Assembly (NCBI RefSeq): GCF_900090225.1
Contig: NZ_FMHY01000002.1
Location: 1-64,000, forward strand
Source: Micromonospora eburnea
Lineage (GTDB): Bacteria > Actinomycetota > Actinomycetes > Mycobacteriales > Micromonosporaceae
Direction of reading: 5' to 3'
DNA: 64,000 nucleotides
Translations under genes and position numbers: made by a program
The notes under the pieces: generated by a model
Databases searched by the model: none
What the model saw: only the letters and a program-made list of their open reading frames with translations
Told to the model about the DNA's origin: nothing
Shown: one piece after another, positions 1 to 8,040 of the stretch
Numbering within the stretch: the stretch's first letter is position 1
Layout: each line of letters opens with the position of its first letter

Positions 1-508
1 CCAGAGCGCGTTCACGACCGCCTGTACGTCGCCCTGATGGACCACCAGGTCATCGTTGCTGGCGCCTTTGGGCAGGGGCTGGTCGGGCCGCCGGGTCGCG
101 TCGTTCAGCTCGACGATGATCCCGGTGCCGGTGAGCGCGGTGAAGCCGGCCGCCTCCCGGCTCGCGGCGGCCCGGTCCCGCTGCGCCTTGATCGGGCCGT
201 CCGTGTCGGCCAGCGCGGCGGTCTGCTCCTCGACCTCGGCGCGCAGCCGGCGGCCGTGGCCTCGCTCGCCGCGACTGTTCGCGCCGGTCCTCGATCAGCT
301 GGGTGAGCTGGGGTCGGCGGTCCTCCCGCAGCGAGGTGCCGCCGGCGGTGGTCGCGGTCGTGGTGAAGAGTAGCCCCGCCGCGGCGGCGATCAGGGGTAC
401 GCCGAGCGACCAGCCGGGCCGGCGCTGCCGTGCCCGCCGGGGCAGCAGGACGACGACCGCGCGCCGGAGGACCTTGCGCCAGGATGCGGCGCCGGACGTG
501 TACTCCAC
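1..508 (-). pseudogene. DUF881 family membrane protein, 3'-truncated by window edge, two apparent frameshifts
   Basis: GTG start at 508 is preceded by a purine-rich GGGAAAGGGA ribosome site. The N-terminus has about 30 cytoplasmic residues and one membrane span, followed by the DUF881 hallmark SLREDRRPQLTQLIEDR. Homology then hops frame twice: VAASEATAAG lies in a second frame (break near 277-285) and LRAEVEEQTAALADT in a third (break near 247-250), continuing to the typical NDDLVVHQGDVQAVVNALW at the window edge. Both steps are explained by one missing base each. The function of DUF881 is unknown; such proteins often lie near cell-division genes, and crgA is divergent here. Either sequence errors or a real pseudogene; the family call is firm. 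Confidence 0.75.
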
Positions 509-738
509 CGGGCGTTCCCTTTCCCGTCGTCTCGTTCCGGCCCACCACGACCCGAACCGTGGGCTGAACCCGAAAAGTCCTACCCATTTCGGTCACTCCG
601 TGCACCGGCCTGACCCTATTCATGGCTTGGACGGTCAGTCCGGACTACGCTAGCTGTCGAACATTATTGGCCATGGACCGTCGCCCCCGCGCCCGGTTGT
701 CAGGCCGGACGAGGTCGTACCCCCCTCTGGAGAGCGTC

Positions 739-1001
739 GTGCCCAAGTCTCAGGTCCGCAAGAAGAAGGTGTACACCCCCCGACGGACGTGCGTCCGACG
801 GCCACGGCGGCGACGCGCAAGCCCAGCCCGGTCTGGCTGCCGATCACCGCCGTCGCCCTGATCGTCGCCGGCATCGGCTGGTTGGTGGTGTATTACCTCT
901 CCGAGCAGGCGTACCCGGTCATGTCGTGGGGCTACTGGAACCTCGCGGTGGGCTTCGGCGCGATGGTCGCCTCGCTGATTCTGCTCTCCCGCTGGCGCTG
1001 A
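739..1001 (+). CDS. crgA: Cell division protein CrgA, apparent one-base frameshift
   Basis: The N-terminus PKSQVRKKKVYTP is the CrgA signature, followed by two membrane spans (PVWLPITAVALIVAG and NLAVGFGAMVASLILL). CrgA is a small inner-membrane septation protein that coordinates FtsZ/PBP activity in actinobacteria. Frame continuity is lost in a run of six C at about 776-781. Adding one C gives an 87-residue protein of normal CrgA length, with ACC CCC CCG ACG GAC GTG CGT across the junction. GTG at 739 is chosen because the conserved start follows it directly. A homopolymer indel in an otherwise perfect small gene suggests sequence error more than decay. It is divergent from the DUF881 gene. 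Confidence 0.85.
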
Positions 1002-1015
1002 CCCGGTCGGCGGCC

Positions 1016-1033
1016 GGCCCGGTTTCCCGGGCC
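1016..1033 (+). terminator. Short hairpin after crgA
   Basis: GGCCCGG (1016-1022) pairs with CCGGGCC (1027-1033) around a four-base loop, 15 bases past the crgA stop. There is no U-tract. A weak terminator candidate. Confidence 0.4.
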
Positions 1034-1243
1034 TCGGCTCAGCGCGTCCGACGGCGCGCGGAGAGTCGAGGTCGTCGCGGAGCCGGGCCGCTGACCTGTC
1101 TCACCCCGAACGGCCGCCGCTGGGCGGTTCAGCGCCGCCCCGGACATGGACGTAGGTCACGCCCGGACGCCCCTGCCCGGCATGCGGGCTCCGGTGCACC
1201 TAAGGTGTCGGCAGGGCGGCGTGGCCAGTGCGAGATGTCTCAC
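1034..1243. other. Intergenic stretch with no recognised gene
   Basis: No reading frame here has coding character or a recognisable motif on either strand. It separates crgA from the promoter/operator of the EtfD-type gene. Confidence 0.5.
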
Positions 1244-1273
1244 GTTACCGATCGGTAACCTTGCGCGTAGGCT
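1244..1273 (+). promoter_or_regulatory. Promoter and perfect palindromic operator upstream of the EtfD-type gene
   Basis: GTTACCGATCGGTAAC at 1244-1259 is a perfect 16-bp palindrome of the sort bound by TetR-family regulators. It covers a possible -35 element, TTACCG (1245-1250), followed after 17 bases by TAGGCT (1268-1273). A one-mismatch copy lies in the promoter of the fadE5-like gene at 23814-23829. Binding would block RNA polymerase, so repression is inferred. The regulator is not evident in this window. Confidence 0.6.
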
Positions 1274-1280
1274 GCACTGC

Positions 1281-1303
1281 ATGACCGAGCGGAGCGAGGT
1301 CAT
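1281..1303. repeat. Short inverted repeat in EtfD leader
   Basis: ATGACC and GGTCAT form perfect six-base arms around GAGCGGAGCGA, between the -10 element and the start codon at 1412. Its role is unknown; it may be a dispersed repeat or an RNA hairpin. Confidence 0.4.
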
Positions 1304-1411
1304 CGACCGGTCGGGTCGGGGTGGCGGTAGCGGCGGAACACCGCCCGCGCCCTGAGTCGGTCCCGGCCGCCGAGCCGCTCGACCACGCAGCAGACCGGGG
1401 AGGCCAACTCG

Positions 1412-3613
1412 ATGGGCAGCGTCCAGATCGTCACCACGATCCTCGCGGCCGCCATCACCGCGGTGGCGGTGTGGCTTGCGGTACGCGCGGTCATGAAGAT
1501 GGTGGCCGTCATCCGCCTCGGGCAACCCGCGCCGGAGCGGTTCACGGACAAGGGCACCCGTGCCACCAAGATGCTGGTGGAGACCGCCGGTCACACCCGC
1601 ATGTTGAAGTGGAGCGTGGTGGGGGCCGCGCACTGGTTCGTGATGGTCGCGTTCATCGTGCTGTCGCTGCTGGTGCTCGAGGCGTACTTCGAGGTGGTCA
1701 CGCCCGGGGGCGAGCTGCCGATCATCGGATCCTGGACGGTCTTCGGCCTGGCCACCGAGATCATCGGCGTGTTCGGCCTGCTGGGCATCCTGGTGCTGAT
1801 GGCGATCCGGTTGCGCAACCGGCCCGCCCGACCGGGTAACCGGTCCCGGTTCACCGGCTCGACCATGTGGCAGGGCTACTTCGTTGAGTGGGTCGTGCTG
1901 CTGGTCCTGATCTTCGGCTTCCTGATCCGGGGCTTCAAGGTCGCCACCGGCCACTTCGAGTACCCGGTCTGGGCCGCCCCGGTCAGCCACGCCCTCGGCA
2001 ACGCCCTGCCGGCGTGGGCGGCCGGCGTCAGCGTCGCCGCCCTCATCAAGATCATCATCTCGATGACCTGGCTCATCGTGATCTCGTTGAACGTCACCAT
2101 GGGCGTCGCCTGGCACCGCTTCCTGGCGTTCCCCAACATCTTCTTCAAGCGCGACCCGGAGAAGGCGGCCGGCTCCGGCCTCGGCCCGCTGCGGCCGATG
2201 ATGAGCGACGGCAAGCCGCTCGACTTCGAGGAGGCCGATCCGGAGAAGGACCAGTTCGGCGTCGCCCAGGTTGAGCAGTTCACCTGGAAGGGCCTGCTGG
2301 ACTTCAGCACCTGCACCGAGTGCGGCCGCTGCCAGTCGCAGTGCCCGGCGTGGAACACCGGTAAGCCGCTGTCGCCGAAGCTGCTCGTGCTGAGCCTGCG
2401 CGACCACGCGTACGCGAAGGCCCCGTACCTGCTGGCCGGCGGCGGCAAGGACCTGACCGGCGAGGAGAAGGCCAGCCAGGAGCAGCTCGCCAACGTCGAC
2501 GTGCTGGCCCTCGCCGAGGCGGACCGGCCGCTGATCGGCACCGCCGAGGAGGGCGGTGTCATCGACCCGGACGTGCTCTGGTCCTGCACCACCTGCGGCG
2601 CCTGCGTCGAGCAGTGCCCGGTGGACATCGAGCACGTCGACCACATCGTCGACATGCGCCGCTACCAGGTGCTGATCGAGTCGAGCTTCCCGTCCGAGGC
2701 CGGCGTCATGCTGCGCAACCTGGAGAACAAGGGCAACCCGTGGGGCGCCCCGCAGAACACCCGGGAGGACTGGACCAAGGGCCTCGGCTTCGAGGTGCCC
2801 CGGGTCGGCGAGGTCGAGGACTTCGAGTACCTGTTCTGGGTCGGCTGCGCCGGCGCGTTCGAGGACCGGGCCAAGAAGACCACCCGCGCGGTCGCCACGC
2901 TGCTCAACGAGGCGGGCGTCTCCTTCGCCATCCTCGGCGAGGGCGAGACCTGCTCCGGTGACCCGGCCCGCCGGATCGGCAACGAGTTCGTTTTCCAGAT
3001 GCTCGCCCAGCAGAACGTCGAGACGCTGAACGAGGCGTTCGAGGGTCGGGAGAAGAGCAAGCGCAAGATCGTCGCCACCTGCCCGCACTGCTTCAACACC
3101 CTCGGCAACGAGTACGGCCAGCTCGGCGGCGAGTTCGAGGTGGTGCACCACACGCAGCTCCTGGCCCACCTGGTCGCCACCGGCAAGCTCACCCCGGTGC
3201 AGCCGGTCGACGGCGGCCTCACCTACCACGACCCCTGCTACCTGGGCCGGCACAACCGGGTCTTCACCCCGCCGCGCGAGGTCCTCGGTGCCGCACTCGG
3301 CTCGGCCGAGATCACCGAGATGCCGCGGAACAGCGAGCGCTCCTTCTGCTGCGGCGCTGGCGGTGCCCGGATGTGGATGGAGGAGAAGATCGGCAAGCGG
3401 ATCAACGTGGACCGGGTCGAGGAGGCCATGTCCACCGGGGCGAAGACCATCGCGGTCGGCTGCCCGTTCTGCTCGACCATGCTCAGCGACGGGGTCAACG
3501 GCAAGGGCGCCGGGGAGCAGGTCGAGGTGATCGACGTGGCCAGCGTGCTGCTCCGCTCGGTCAAGCCGGAGGCCCCGGCGGGCGACAAGGAAGCCGAGCC
3601 GGTCGCCGGCTGA
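1412..3613 (+). CDS. etfD: Membrane (Fe-S) oxidoreductase, EtfD/FadF type (ETF to menaquinone)
   Basis: This 733-residue protein has five membrane spans in the first 240 residues, like a nitrate-reductase gamma (haem b) subunit. It then has two 4Fe-4S motifs, CTECGRCQSQCP near residue 300 and CTTCGACVEQCP near 392. Two CCG cysteine-rich domains follow: GCAGAF/CPHCFNTLG near 476-556 and DPCYLGRH/CCGAGGARM/CPFCSTML near 606-683. This order matches mycobacterial EtfD (Rv0338c) and Bacillus FadF. Those proteins pass electrons from electron-transfer flavoprotein, reduced by acyl-CoA dehydrogenases, to the quinone pool. The ATG follows GGGGAGGCC. The promoter carries the same operator as the fadE5-like gene at 23857, supporting a role in fatty-acid oxidation. 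Confidence 0.88.
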   Translation: MGSVQIVTTILAAAITAVAVWLAVRAVMKMVAVIRLGQPAPERFTDKGTRATKMLVETAGHTRMLKWSVVGAAHWFVMVAFIVLSLLVLEAYFEVVTPGGELPIIGSWTVFGLATEIIGVFGLLGILVLMAIRLRNRPARPGNRSRFTGSTMWQGYFVEWVVLLVLIFGFLIRGFKVATGHFEYPVWAAPVSHALGNALPAWAAGVSVAALIKIIISMTWLIVISLNVTMGVAWHRFLAFPNIFFKRDPEKAAGSGLGPLRPMMSDGKPLDFEEADPEKDQFGVAQVEQFTWKGLLDFSTCTECGRCQSQCPAWNTGKPLSPKLLVLSLRDHAYAKAPYLLAGGGKDLTGEEKASQEQLANVDVLALAEADRPLIGTAEEGGVIDPDVLWSCTTCGACVEQCPVDIEHVDHIVDMRRYQVLIESSFPSEAGVMLRNLENKGNPWGAPQNTREDWTKGLGFEVPRVGEVEDFEYLFWVGCAGAFEDRAKKTTRAVATLLNEAGVSFAILGEGETCSGDPARRIGNEFVFQMLAQQNVETLNEAFEGREKSKRKIVATCPHCFNTLGNEYGQLGGEFEVVHHTQLLAHLVATGKLTPVQPVDGGLTYHDPCYLGRHNRVFTPPREVLGAALGSAEITEMPRNSERSFCCGAGGARMWMEEKIGKRINVDRVEEAMSTGAKTIAVGCPFCSTMLSDGVNGKGAGEQVEVIDVASVLLRSVKPEAPAGDKEAEPVAG

Positions 3614-3679
3614 GGCGTACGCCGGGCTGCCTGACCCGCGGCGGTGGCACCTCGTTGGTGCCACCGCCGTCCGCGTCGG

Positions 3680-4354
3680 TCAGGTACTCGCCACGAAGGC
3701 GGCCGTGGTGGCCGCGGTGGTGGCGATCAGCAGCGCGGCCTGCGTCTGCTCGATGGCCTTCTTCGCCGCAGCGGAGGCCCAGTCGCCGGCGGCGATCTCG
3801 TCGAGGCGGGACTTGAGTCGGTCCTTCGGCACCTCGGGGAAGAGGCGGCGGTGCAGCCCCACCGCCCGGGTCAGCGCCAGCAACCCCGCCGTTCGGGCGT
3901 CCACCGGGCCGTCAACCGTCAGTGCGGCCGTCATCCGCTGCCGGGCCGCCGTCTCCACCGGGGGCTCCCCGCCGTCCGGCGACGGATAGCGGGTACGCGG
4001 GAAGACCCAGAGCACCCGGTCCGCCTCCCGGCGCAGGACACCCGCCGCGACGAGACCCGCCAGCACCTCGTCGGGCAGGCCCTTGGCCAGCCGGGGGATC
4101 CAGTCCTTCGGGCTGCGTCGTCGTCGGTCCGCGCCGATCGTGGCGAGAGCGGCGTCGAGCAGCGGGTGCCCGGTCGGGGCGGCGTCGCGGACCACGAGCC
4201 GGTCGTCGACCAGGTCGACGCGTCGGGCGAGCGCCAGTTCGACCAGCACCGCGCCGGCCAGGCCGTGGTCGAGGGCAGGGCTGCCGAGCCGGTTCACTCC
4301 GGCGTCGTCGTACGCGAGCAGGACGAGTTCGTCGGCGAGGGTGAGCCTTTCCAT
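3680..4354 (-). CDS. GPP34 family phosphoprotein
   Basis: The N-terminus MERLTLADELVLLAYDD and the segment ALDHGLAGAVLVELAL are typical of the GPP34 (Golgi phosphoprotein 3-like) domain found widely in actinobacteria. The whole 224-residue protein is this domain and is largely helical. The eukaryotic relative binds phosphatidylinositol-4-phosphate; the bacterial role is not established. The internal ATG at 4354 is preferred over an upstream start at 4399 because the conserved family sequence begins there. The C-terminus has a run of Ala/Thr. It is convergent with the EtfD gene, with a 66-base gap, and divergent from the CNNM genes. Confidence 0.8.
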   Translation of the reverse strand: MERLTLADELVLLAYDDAGVNRLGSPALDHGLAGAVLVELALARRVDLVDDRLVVRDAAPTGHPLLDAALATIGADRRRRSPKDWIPRLAKGLPDEVLAGLVAAGVLRREADRVLWVFPRTRYPSPDGGEPPVETAARQRMTAALTVDGPVDARTAGLLALTRAVGLHRRLFPEVPKDRLKSRLDEIAAGDWASAAAKKAIEQTQAALLIATTAATTAAFVAST

Positions 4355-4461
4355 GCCGACCACGCTACGTCCGGGTCGCCAGGGCGCCCACCGACGCACT
4401 CGTGCCCCGGGCGGACCCGTGAAAGAATCCCGTCCGAGGTGAGGCGATCATCGATGCCCTG

Positions 4462-5781
4462 TTGGTCACCACGGTGTTGCCCCTGGTCGGCTTCGTCCTG
4501 CTGACCACCGGCAACGCGTTCTTCGTCGCGGCCGAGTTCGCCCTGGTCACCGTGGACCGCGCGGAGATCGACCGGCGGGCCGGCGAGGGGGACGGCCGGG
4601 CCGTCACGGTACGCCGGGCCCTGCGCGAGCTCTCCTTCCAGCTCTCCGGCGCCCAACTCGGCATCACCATCACCGCACTGCTCACCGGCTACCTCGCCGA
4701 GCCGGCCCTGTCCCGGATCTTCGCCCCGCTGCTGCGCCCGGCGGGCGCGGACCGGTTCGGCGGGCTGCTCGCGCTGGCCCTGGCCACGCTGATCTCCATG
4801 CTCTTCGGCGAGCTGGTGCCGAAGAACCTGGCTCTGGCCCGGCCGATGCCGGCCGCGCTCGGCACGGCCGGCCCGATGCGCGCCTTCGCTCGGGCGTTCG
4901 GCTGGCTGATCAGGTTGCTGAACGGCGCGGCGAACCGGTTGGTCCGCCGGCTCGGGGTGGAACCGCAGGAGGAACTGGCCAGCGCCCGGTCCCCCGAGGA
5001 GCTGGGGCTGCTCGCCGCGATCTCGGCCCGCGCCGGCGCGCTGCCGCCCGACACCGCGATGCTGCTGCGCCGCACCATCCGCTTCGGCGACAAGCGGGCC
5101 GCCGAGGCGATGACCCCCCGGGTGGACGTGGTCGCGCTGCGCGCCACCGCCACGGTCGCCGAGCTGCTGGACCTGTCCCGGGAGACCGGCCATACCCGGT
5201 TCCCCGTCTACGAGGAGACGCTGGACCTGGTCACCGGCGTCGCGGGGGTGCCGGACGCGCTCGGTGTGCCGCTGGCGCTGCGGGCGGCGACGACCGTCGC
5301 CGCGGTCGCCCGCGAGCCGGTGTTCGTCCCGGAGAGCCTCGACCTCGACGGCGTGCTCGCGGCGCTGAAGGGCGCGGGCGCGGACCTCGCCGTGGTGGTC
5401 GACGAGTACGGCGGAACCGACGGGGTGGTGACCGTGGAGGACCTGGTCGAGGAGCTGGTCGGTGAGATCGCCGACGAGTTCGACCCGGACGCGGTGGACG
5501 ACCTCGGGCCGGTCGAGCTGACCGTGCCGGGCGGTGAGCGGACCATCCTGGTGGACGGCGTGCTGCGCGCGGACGAACTGGTCGAGCAGACCGGCTTCCG
5601 GCTGCCCGAGGGGCCGTACGAGACCCTGGGCGGGTTCCTGATGGCCCGACTCGGGCACATCCCCGCCCCCGGCGAGACCGTCGAGGAGGGCGGGTACGAG
5701 TTCACCGTCGTCGAGGTCGACCGGCACCGGATCGAGCAGGTTCGGGTGGTCCGCCCCGAGGAGCCCGACGACGATGCGTGA
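4462..5781 (+). CDS. CNNM/CorC (TlyC-like) transmembrane protein with CBS pair
   Basis: About 439 residues. The CNNM/DUF21 membrane domain covers roughly residues 1-190 (GNAFFVAAEFALVTVDRAE, then SFQLSGAQLGITITALLTGY). A CBS pair follows at about 215-335, and a C-terminal CorC_HlyC domain at 350-430 (DEYGGTDGVVTVEDLVEELV). Family members are linked to magnesium/cobalt efflux or membrane stress; the old hemolysin label is weakly founded. No ATG or GTG fits the frame near the start. GAGGTGAGG at 4435-4443 lies upstream, and TTG at 4462 or CTG at 4459 must serve, so the exact start is uncertain. Its stop overlaps the next gene by 8 bases, showing an operon. Confidence 0.85.
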   Translation: MVTTVLPLVGFVLLTTGNAFFVAAEFALVTVDRAEIDRRAGEGDGRAVTVRRALRELSFQLSGAQLGITITALLTGYLAEPALSRIFAPLLRPAGADRFGGLLALALATLISMLFGELVPKNLALARPMPAALGTAGPMRAFARAFGWLIRLLNGAANRLVRRLGVEPQEELASARSPEELGLLAAISARAGALPPDTAMLLRRTIRFGDKRAAEAMTPRVDVVALRATATVAELLDLSRETGHTRFPVYEETLDLVTGVAGVPDALGVPLALRAATTVAAVAREPVFVPESLDLDGVLAALKGAGADLAVVVDEYGGTDGVVTVEDLVEELVGEIADEFDPDAVDDLGPVELTVPGGERTILVDGVLRADELVEQTGFRLPEGPYETLGGFLMARLGHIPAPGETVEEGGYEFTVVEVDRHRIEQVRVVRPEEPDDDA

Positions 5782-6778
5782 ACTGCTGGTCGCGGTCCTG
5801 CTGCTGCTCGGCAACGCCTTCTTCGTGGGCAGCGAGTTCGCCCTGATCGCCTCCCGGCGTACGGTGATCGAGCCGCTCGCCGCGGGCTCCAAGCGCGCCC
5901 GGTGGGCGCTCGCCGCGATGAACCAGATCCCGCTGATGATCGCCGGGGCGCAGCTCGGCATCACGGTCTGCTCGCTCGGTCTCGGCGCGATCGCCGAGCC
6001 GGCGCTGGCCCACCTGCTGGAGACGCCGTTCGAGGCGCTCGGGCTGCCGGCCTCCGGGGTGCACCCGGTGGCGTTCGTGATCGCCCTGGGCGTGGTGGTG
6101 TTCCTGCACACCGTGGTCGGCGAGATGGTGCCGAAGAACATCACGCTGGCCGGCCCGGAGCCGTCGGCGCTCTGGCTCGGCCCGGCGATGCTGGCGTTCT
6201 GCCTGGCCACCAAGCCGCTGCTGCTGGCCATGAAGTGGTCGGCCCGGCAGGTGCTACGGCTGTGGCGGGTCGAGGCGACGGACGCGGTGAAGACGGTGTT
6301 CACCGCGGAGGAACTGGCCGGCCTGGTCTCCCAGGCGCGTACCGAGGGGTTGCTGGACGCCGAGGAGCACGCTCGGATCACCGGTGCGCTGGCCCTGCAC
6401 AGCCGTACCGCGGCGGACGCGCTGCAACCCTGGTCGACGGTCACCACCGTGGCCGAGGACGTCTCTCCGGCCTCGCTGGAGGTGCTGGCGACCCGTACCG
6501 GCCGGTCGCGCTTCCCGGTGGTGCAGCGGTCCACCCGTCGGGTCCTCGGCTTCGTCCACGTGAAGGACGTGCTCGGGTACGCGGGCGCGAGCCGCCGGAC
6601 GCCGGTGCCCGCCGAGTTCTACCGGCCGCTGGCGGTCGTGCCGCCCGACCGTACGCTGGCCGACCTGCTGCTCTCGATGCGCCGCGAGCGACGGCACATG
6701 GTCCTGGTGAGTGACGGCCGCCGGCCCCTGGGCGTGGTGACTCTCGACGATGTATTGACGGCTATTGTTGGCAGCTGA
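5774..6778 (+). CDS. CNNM domain protein with CBS pair, short form
   Basis: The 334-residue paralogue of the preceding gene starts with an ATG inside its last codons, so the two are translationally coupled. The CNNM membrane domain (NAFFVGSEFALIASRRTV, IAGAQLGITVCSLGLG, HTVVGEMVPKNITLA) is followed by a CBS pair ending in RPLGVVTLDDVLTAIVGS. The CorC_HlyC C-terminal domain seen in the upstream protein is absent. Such long/short pairs are common in actinobacteria and may form hetero-oligomers, which is inferred here. The likely role is divalent cation efflux or membrane homeostasis. Confidence 0.85.
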   Translation: MRELLVAVLLLLGNAFFVGSEFALIASRRTVIEPLAAGSKRARWALAAMNQIPLMIAGAQLGITVCSLGLGAIAEPALAHLLETPFEALGLPASGVHPVAFVIALGVVVFLHTVVGEMVPKNITLAGPEPSALWLGPAMLAFCLATKPLLLAMKWSARQVLRLWRVEATDAVKTVFTAEELAGLVSQARTEGLLDAEEHARITGALALHSRTAADALQPWSTVTTVAEDVSPASLEVLATRTGRSRFPVVQRSTRRVLGFVHVKDVLGYAGASRRTPVPAEFYRPLAVVPPDRTLADLLLSMRRERRHMVLVSDGRRPLGVVTLDDVLTAIVGS

Positions 6779-6780
6779 AT

Positions 6781-6797
6781 GAATACCCTTGGTATTC
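6781..6797. promoter_or_regulatory. Perfect AT-rich inverted repeat, possible operator
   Basis: GAATACC (6781-6787) and GGTATTC (6791-6797) are perfect arms around CTT, just after the CNNM stop. The site lies about 38 bases upstream of the -35 element of the NlpC/P60 gene. No U-tract follows, so an operator seems likelier than a terminator. Confidence 0.35.
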
Positions 6798-6834
6798 AAT
6801 TGATTGCGCACATGTGATTGAGTGATACCTCGCC

Positions 6835-6864
6835 TTGATTCCACCCGGTCGTCTTCCCTAATGT
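6835..6864 (+). promoter_or_regulatory. Candidate promoter for NlpC/P60 gene
   Basis: TTGATT (6835-6840) and TAATGT (6859-6864) are separated by 18 bases. They are followed by a leader with a 10-bp perfect inverted repeat (CCGACCGCTG and CAGCGGTCGG) just before the ribosome site. The stem could shape initiation; it is not the ydaO fold seen before the paralogue. Confidence 0.4.
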
Positions 6865-6947
6865 GGGGCACCGACCGCTGTGGTCGTCTGCCTCGACCTT
6901 CCCTCTCGCGAGGCGCCCAGCGGTCGGTTGCAAAGGAGTCCGTGCCG

Positions 6948-7958
6948 GTGGCAACCATGCCTCCTGATCGTCACGCCCGGCGCCACCCCCCGCTTCGACC
7001 CACCGGAGCGCGCCGGATCGTACGTCGTCTCCTCACCCTGGTCGCGGCCGCCGCGGTCGGCGCCGGGCTGCTGGCGGCTCCGGCGCACGCGGCGCCGTCG
7101 GTGGACGAGATCGACGCACAGATCGACAAGCAGTGGGAACAGCTCGAACCCACCATCGAGAACTACAACAAGGTCCGGGCTCAGCTCAAGGTCAACAAGA
7201 AGAAGTCGGCGGACCTCGAGAAGAAGATGGTGCCGCTGGAGCTGGAGTCGGCCCTGGCGATGAACCGGGTCGGTGACATCGCCGCCCGCTACTACATGAC
7301 GGGCCCCTCCCAGGAGATCGGCGCCCTGCTGGTGAGCACCAAGCCGGGCACCCTCGGCGAGCAGCTCGTCATCCTCGACCGGCTGGCCCAGCAGCAGCGC
7401 AAGCAGGTCGCCGGCGTGCTCGCCATCCGCGACAAGTACAACGCGCAGAAGCAGAAGCTGGACGCCCTGATCGCCACCCAGACCAAGCAGGAGCAGGAGC
7501 TGGCGGCGAAGAAGAAGGAGATCAACGCCGAGATCAAGCGGCTGACCGCGATGCTGCCGAAGACGTCGATCCGGGTCGACGGCTGCCCGAGCGTCGACGG
7601 CGTGGTGAGCAGCGCCGCGCGGACCGCGATCAAGACGGCCTGCGCCCAGGTCGGCGACCCGTACGTGTGGGGTGCCACCGGCCCGAACGCGTTCGACTGT
7701 TCCGGCCTCACCCAGTACGCCTACAAGGCGGCGGGCATCTCCCTGACCCACTTCACCGGCGCGCAGTGGAAGGAGGGCAAGGCGGTGAGCCGCAGCGAGG
7801 CTCGCCCCGGTGACCTGGTCTTCTTCTACAGCGACCTGCACCATGTCGGGCTCTATCTCGGCGACGGGCTGATGGTGCACGCGCCACGGACCGGCAAGCC
7901 GGTCCAGGTGACCCAGATCAGCTACATGCCGGTCGCCGGCTTCCGCCGGCCCTACTGA
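6948..7958 (+). CDS. Secreted NlpC/P60 peptidoglycan endopeptidase (RipA/PcsB-like)
   Basis: 336 residues: a basic N-terminus and signal sequence (about 1-50, cleavage near AHAAPS), a long coiled coil (about 52-205, rich in Lys/Glu/Gln), and a C-terminal NlpC/P60 domain. The catalytic Cys is in FDCSGLTQYAY, the His in DLHHVGLYLG, and the third polar residue in MVHAPRTG. It should cut stem peptides in the cell wall, outside the membrane, probably during division or germination. GTG at 6948 is chosen because AAAGGAG at 6932-6938 is nine bases away; GTG at 6942 is too close. It resembles the gene at 10466 over its length. A terminator shared with the convergent amidase follows. Confidence 0.88.
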   Translation: MATMPPDRHARRHPPLRPTGARRIVRRLLTLVAAAAVGAGLLAAPAHAAPSVDEIDAQIDKQWEQLEPTIENYNKVRAQLKVNKKKSADLEKKMVPLELESALAMNRVGDIAARYYMTGPSQEIGALLVSTKPGTLGEQLVILDRLAQQQRKQVAGVLAIRDKYNAQKQKLDALIATQTKQEQELAAKKKEINAEIKRLTAMLPKTSIRVDGCPSVDGVVSSAARTAIKTACAQVGDPYVWGATGPNAFDCSGLTQYAYKAAGISLTHFTGAQWKEGKAVSRSEARPGDLVFFYSDLHHVGLYLGDGLMVHAPRTGKPVQVTQISYMPVAGFRRPY

Positions 7959-7987
7959 CCGCCGGCTTCCGCCGGCTCCGACCAGCA

Positions 7988-8023
7988 CGAAGGCCCCCCG
8001 TCCACCCGGACGGGGGGCCTTCG
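7988..8023. terminator. Strong bidirectional terminator
   Basis: CGAAGGCCCCCCGTCC (7988-8003) pairs perfectly with 8008-8023 around an ACCC loop. It lies between the convergent NlpC/P60 and amidase genes. Confidence 0.85.
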
Positions 8024-8040
8024 CCTCGTTCGGGTTGCCG

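Noticed and set aside
1157..3664. Very long antisense frame opposite the EtfD-type gene
   Set aside because: It arises from GC-rich codon structure; the sense frame has all Fe-S and membrane motifs.
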